The notes beneath the pieces were generated by a model. It was not told the origin of the DNA and searched no databases. It saw nothing but the letters and a program-made list of their open reading frames with translations. A stretch of 26,392 bases of DNA from Planococcaceae bacterium UBA3378 (GTDB taxonomy: Bacteria > Bacillota > Bacilli > Bacillales_A > Planococcaceae). Shown in pieces: positions 24,339 through 26,392 of the stretch (its first letter is position 1; the number at the start of each line of letters is the position of its first letter). The stretch is taken from positions 6,586 to 32,977 of the forward strand of contig DEQA01000305.1 of NCBI GenBank assembly GCA_002359075.1, given 5' to 3'. Made by a program: the position numbers and the translations under genes.

Positions 24339-24345
24339 TCATTTA

Positions 24346-24382
24346 TTGCTGCAGGCCCTGCATAAAGCAGGGCTTGCAACAA
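24346..24382 (+). other. Strong GC-rich hairpin between brxB and the YqjA-like gene
   Basis: Arms 24346-24361 and 24367-24382 pair over 16 positions with one mismatch and one G-T, around a 5-nt loop; GCCCTGC/GCAGGGC forms the inner core. It begins 8 nt after the brxB stop. No T-run follows, and the next ribosome binding site (GAGGGAG) comes soon after. It is probably a 3'-end stabiliser or attenuator rather than a standard terminator. Confidence 0.6.
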
Positions 24383-24403
24383 TAGCATGAGGGAGAACGA
24401 TCG

Positions 24404-25360
24404 ATGAAAAAGTTTTCAATCGGCTATCGCACGTTAAAAACGGCAGTAGGTGCCTTCATAGCAATAGCAATCGCCCAGTATTTTGAACTGGAATTCTTTA
24501 GTGCTGCGGGGATTTTAACTATTCTCTGTATACAGCCTACTAAGAAAAAATCTGTCCATGCGGTCTATACCCGTGTTGTGGCAAGTTTTATAGGAATCAT
24601 TCTTGCATACTTATTTTTCGAAATATTTGGATATCATCCAGCTGTTCTCGGCTTGATGCTGCTGCTGTTTATCCCGACAATTGTGTCGCTGAAAGTCTCG
24701 CCAGGTTTTGTTTCCAGTGCCGTGATTATTATGCATCTTTATTCTGTAGCAGATTTTACGCTTGATATACTCTATAATGAGCTGGCGCTGATGGCAATCG
24801 GCTATTCAGTAGGCCTGCTTGTGAATATGTATATGCCGGATATCCAGCCGGAGCTGAACTATTACCGGCAAAAAATAGAGGATCTTTACAAAAAAATATT
24901 TTTTGAAATTGCGAAATATTTGAAAGAAGGAGATACCTTTTGGGACGGCAAGGAACTGGTTGAGGCAGTGGAAGTATTAAATAAGGCAAAGGCACTTGCA
25001 TTTCAGGATGTCGAAAATCACCTTACGCGAAAAGAAAATCTGTATTATCTTTATTTCGATATGAGGGAGAAACAGCTGGAGATTATTGAGCGAGTGCTGC
25101 CGAAAATTACTGCTTTGCCTGTTATAGTACAACAGGCGGAATTAGTTTCTGTTTTCATGGAAGATTTAAGTGAAAATGTCCATTCAGGTAATACAGCAAG
25201 TCATTATCGTGAAAAGTTAGAAGAGGTAAAAGTGGAGTTTGCCAAGATGCCGTTGCCTGATGACCATCAAACATTTTTAGCAATGGCTGCGTTGTATCAA
25301 TTTATTGAGGAGATGGATGCTTATCTAGCGATTAAGCAATCTTTTAAGGGGATGAAATAA
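24404..25360 (+). CDS. yqjA: Aromatic acid exporter family membrane protein (YqjA-like)
   Basis: Integral membrane protein of the ArAE_1/DUF939 type, annotated as putative aromatic acid exporter; the substrate is unknown. It has 318 residues. The N-terminal half has about four to six hydrophobic segments (roughly residues 10-24, 30-42, 58-75, 80-97, 101-118, 125-138). The C-terminal half (about 145-318) is a soluble helical domain (YRQKIEDLYKKIFFEIAKYL and later LAMAALYQFIEEMDAYLAIK). GAGGGAG is upstream of the ATG. Position after brxB matches yqiW-yqjA in B. subtilis. It is convergent with the Prli42-like gene. Confidence 0.85.
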   Translation: MKKFSIGYRTLKTAVGAFIAIAIAQYFELEFFSAAGILTILCIQPTKKKSVHAVYTRVVASFIGIILAYLFFEIFGYHPAVLGLMLLLFIPTIVSLKVSPGFVSSAVIIMHLYSVADFTLDILYNELALMAIGYSVGLLVNMYMPDIQPELNYYRQKIEDLYKKIFFEIAKYLKEGDTFWDGKELVEAVEVLNKAKALAFQDVENHLTRKENLYYLYFDMREKQLEIIERVLPKITALPVIVQQAELVSVFMEDLSENVHSGNTASHYREKLEEVKVEFAKMPLPDDHQTFLAMAALYQFIEEMDAYLAIKQSFKGMK

Positions 25361-25389
25361 AAAAGACGGATGCTTGTCGCATCCATCTT
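25359..25389 (-). terminator. Terminator for the Prli42-like gene (minus strand)
   Basis: Arms 25363-25373 and 25379-25389 pair over 11 positions with one C-A mismatch and a 5-nt loop. On the minus strand the stem is followed by a T-run (A-run 25359-25364 on the plus strand). The stem overlaps the minus-strand stop codon and lies directly after the yqjA stop, so it probably stops both converging transcripts, best on the minus strand. Confidence 0.75.
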
Positions 25390-25483
25390 AGCTGATCATC
25401 GCTAAACCCATAGCAATTGTTGAAATTAACATCATGATTACCATTGTATACACAACGATCTTTTGGAATTTCTTATTGCTCAT
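25388..25483 (-). CDS. prli42: Prli42-like stressosome-associated small membrane protein, 31 residues
   Basis: A tiny ORF of 31 codons plus stop. The product starts MSNKKFQKIVVYTMVIMMLI and continues with a hydrophobic stretch to a Ser end. The pattern (Asn-Lys-Lys basic head, KIVVY, one membrane helix, STIAMGLAM tail) matches the Prli42 membrane miniprotein, which anchors the stressosome in Listeria. AAGGAGCG lies about 7 nt upstream on the minus strand, a TTGAGA/TACACT promoter lies at 25513-25540, and a terminator overlaps the stop, so all the parts of a complete gene are present. Prli42-type genes occur in the yqjA-mce region of other Firmicutes, to my knowledge. Whether the organism has a stressosome is not visible here. 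Confidence 0.85.
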   Translation of the reverse strand: MSNKKFQKIVVYTMVIMMLISTIAMGLAMIS

Positions 25484-25512
25484 TAAACTCGCTCCTTTTT
25501 TTATCTTTAAAT

Positions 25513-25540
25513 AGTGTATCAAATATCTAAAAATTCTCAA
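25513..25540 (-). promoter_or_regulatory. Sigma-A promoter for the Prli42-like gene
   Basis: On the minus strand: TTGAGA (25540-25535), a 16-bp spacer, and TACACT (25518-25513), about 30 nt before the start. The AT-rich region is divergent from mce; no clear promoter for mce is seen on the plus strand. Confidence 0.55.
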
Positions 25541-25593
25541 GTAGTATCGTTAACATAAAGTGGCAGCTGTCGCTTGTAAGGGGAGTATTTAAC

Positions 25594-26010
25594 ATGGAAA
25601 AAGTAGACCACATTGGAATTGCAGTGAAAAATCTTGATGAACGCATTACATATTACACAGAGACTCTTGGACTGAAGCTGTTAAAGGTAGAGGAAGTGGA
25701 ATCTCAGCAGGTAAAAGTAGCATTCATCGATGCAGGCAACGTGAAGTTAGAACTCTTGGAACCAATGAGTGAAAAAAGTGCCATTTACGGCTTTCTAGAA
25801 AAGCGGGGGGAAGGCATCCATCATGTTGCATTTGGCGTAACAGGTATCCGTGAACGTATGGCAGAATTGAAAGAAAAAGGAGTACGTCTCCTTTCTGATG
25901 AGCCTGGTCCAGGAGCAGGTGGCGCTGAAGTGGCATTTTTACATCCGAAAGACTCTTTCGGGGTGCTATACGAATTATGTGATAAAAGTGGAAAAGGGGT
26001 ACAAAAATAA
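25594..26010 (+). CDS. mce: Methylmalonyl-CoA epimerase (VOC superfamily)
   Basis: Converts (S)- to (R)-methylmalonyl-CoA, linking propionyl-CoA carboxylase to the mutase. It has 138 residues, the usual length, with two beta-alpha-beta-beta-beta VOC modules. Metal-ligand candidates are H6 (VDHIGIAV), H76/H77 (EGIHHVAFGV) and E127 (GVLYELCDK). Other family segments are TETLGLKLL, KLELLEP and PKDSFG. AAGGGGAG lies 8 nt before the ATG. The stop overlaps the carboxyltransferase start (TAATG). The B. subtilis counterpart is yqjC, followed by yqjD, as here. Confidence 0.94.
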   Translation: MEKVDHIGIAVKNLDERITYYTETLGLKLLKVEEVESQQVKVAFIDAGNVKLELLEPMSEKSAIYGFLEKRGEGIHHVAFGVTGIRERMAELKEKGVRLLSDEPGPGAGGAEVAFLHPKDSFGVLYELCDKSGKGVQK

Positions 26011-26392
26011 TGACGATCACATTAGATATGTTTGATAAAATTAACGAGCTGTATGACCGTAAAGGCATTATTGAATTAGGCGGCGGAGATGGGCGTATTG
26101 AAAAGCAGCATGAAAAAGGCAAAATGACTGCCCGTGAACGTATCGATCTGTTACTTGATGAAGGTTCCTTTGTAGAAATCAATCCATTTATTACACACCG
26201 TACCGTTGATTTTGGTATGGAAAAATTAGAGGGCCCAGGGGATGGTGTTGTTACAGGCTTCGGTAAAATTAATGGCCGTAATGTCTATTTATTTGCACAG
26301 GATTTCACCGTGTTTGGTGGGGCGCTTGGTGAAATGCACGCAAAAAAAATTGCTGCCGTAATGGATTTAGCAGCGAAAAACGGTACACCATT
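26010..26392 (+). CDS. pccB: Acyl-CoA (propionyl/methylmalonyl-CoA) carboxyltransferase subunit, 5' part
   Basis: The start of a biotin-dependent carboxyltransferase, cut by the window edge after about 127 codons. Visible family features are a short helical N-terminus (MFDKINELYDRKGIIELGGG), KQHEKGKMTARERIDLLLDEGSF, VDFGMEKLEGPGDGVVTGFGKINGR and DFTVFGGALGEMHAKK. It corresponds to YqjD/PccB/MmdA: it carries the carboxyl group between biotin and propionyl-CoA. Carboxylase versus decarboxylase cannot be settled without the partner genes. The ATG overlaps the mce stop by one base, indicating coupling. Confidence 0.9.
   Translation, partial: MTITLDMFDKINELYDRKGIIELGGGDGRIEKQHEKGKMTARERIDLLLDEGSFVEINPFITHRTVDFGMEKLEGPGDGVVTGFGKINGRNVYLFAQDFTVFGGALGEMHAKKIAAVMDLAAKNGTP

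Noticed and set aside
1..26392. CRISPR, transposase, integrase, tRNA, rRNA or prophage content
   Set aside because: No regular direct repeats, insertion-sequence ends, recombinase genes or tRNA-like folds were seen; gene order is conserved chromosomal synteny.

Overview
The window is a gene-dense, AT-rich stretch of a chromosome from an endospore-forming Bacillota. Gene order (xseA-xseB-ispA-dxs-tlyA-argR-recN-spoIVB-spo0A, then a branched-chain keto acid dehydrogenase block, brxB, yqjA, mce, pccB) follows the Bacillus subtilis yqiB-yqjD region. Several differences suggest a relative outside Bacillus proper, probably in the Planococcaceae/Caryophanaceae (Solibacillus/Lysinibacillus type): no bkdR, ptb or buk, methylmalonyl-CoA mutase genes inserted, and a short SpoIVB. 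That placement is an inference from synteny and protein character, not a database match. Both window ends cut genes: xseA at the left and pccB at the right.

Region 1 (1-7087) is housekeeping. It holds exonuclease VII (xseA-xseB), isoprenoid precursor synthesis (ispA, dxs), the TlyA-type rRNA methyltransferase, the arginine regulator ArgR/AhrC and the repair ATPase RecN, ending at a clear terminator. Several pairs overlap by 1-4 nt, which suggests translational coupling.

Region 2 (7141-9446) is sporulation: the signalling protease SpoIVB, then the master regulator Spo0A behind a leader with three Spo0A-box-like sites. An unrecognised 78-residue ORF with a TTG start follows. A 376-bp gap with two hairpins separates this from fapA (DUF342) and a glycerophosphodiester phosphodiesterase gene, which faces a convergent DUF2627 membrane-protein gene.

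Region 3 (12405-26392) encodes branched-chain amino acid and propionyl-CoA catabolism. Leucine dehydrogenase deaminates Leu/Ile/Val. The Bkd complex (LpdV E3, BkdAA/BkdAB E1, BkdB E2) oxidises the keto acids to acyl-CoAs. A biotin-dependent carboxyltransferase subunit (partial), methylmalonyl-CoA epimerase, the B12-dependent mutase (MutA/MutB) and its chaperone MeaB would take propionyl-CoA from Ile/Val to succinyl-CoA. Inserted among these are a bacilliredoxin (brxB), a YqjA-type membrane protein, and a 31-residue Prli42-like membrane peptide gene on the opposite strand.

No tRNA, rRNA, CRISPR array, insertion sequence or prophage is visible. I found no wholly new system. The points most worth a second look are the layout and regulation of the catabolic block, the minimal SpoIVB, the orphan ORF after spo0A with the hairpin-rich gap beyond it, and the tiny Prli42 gene.
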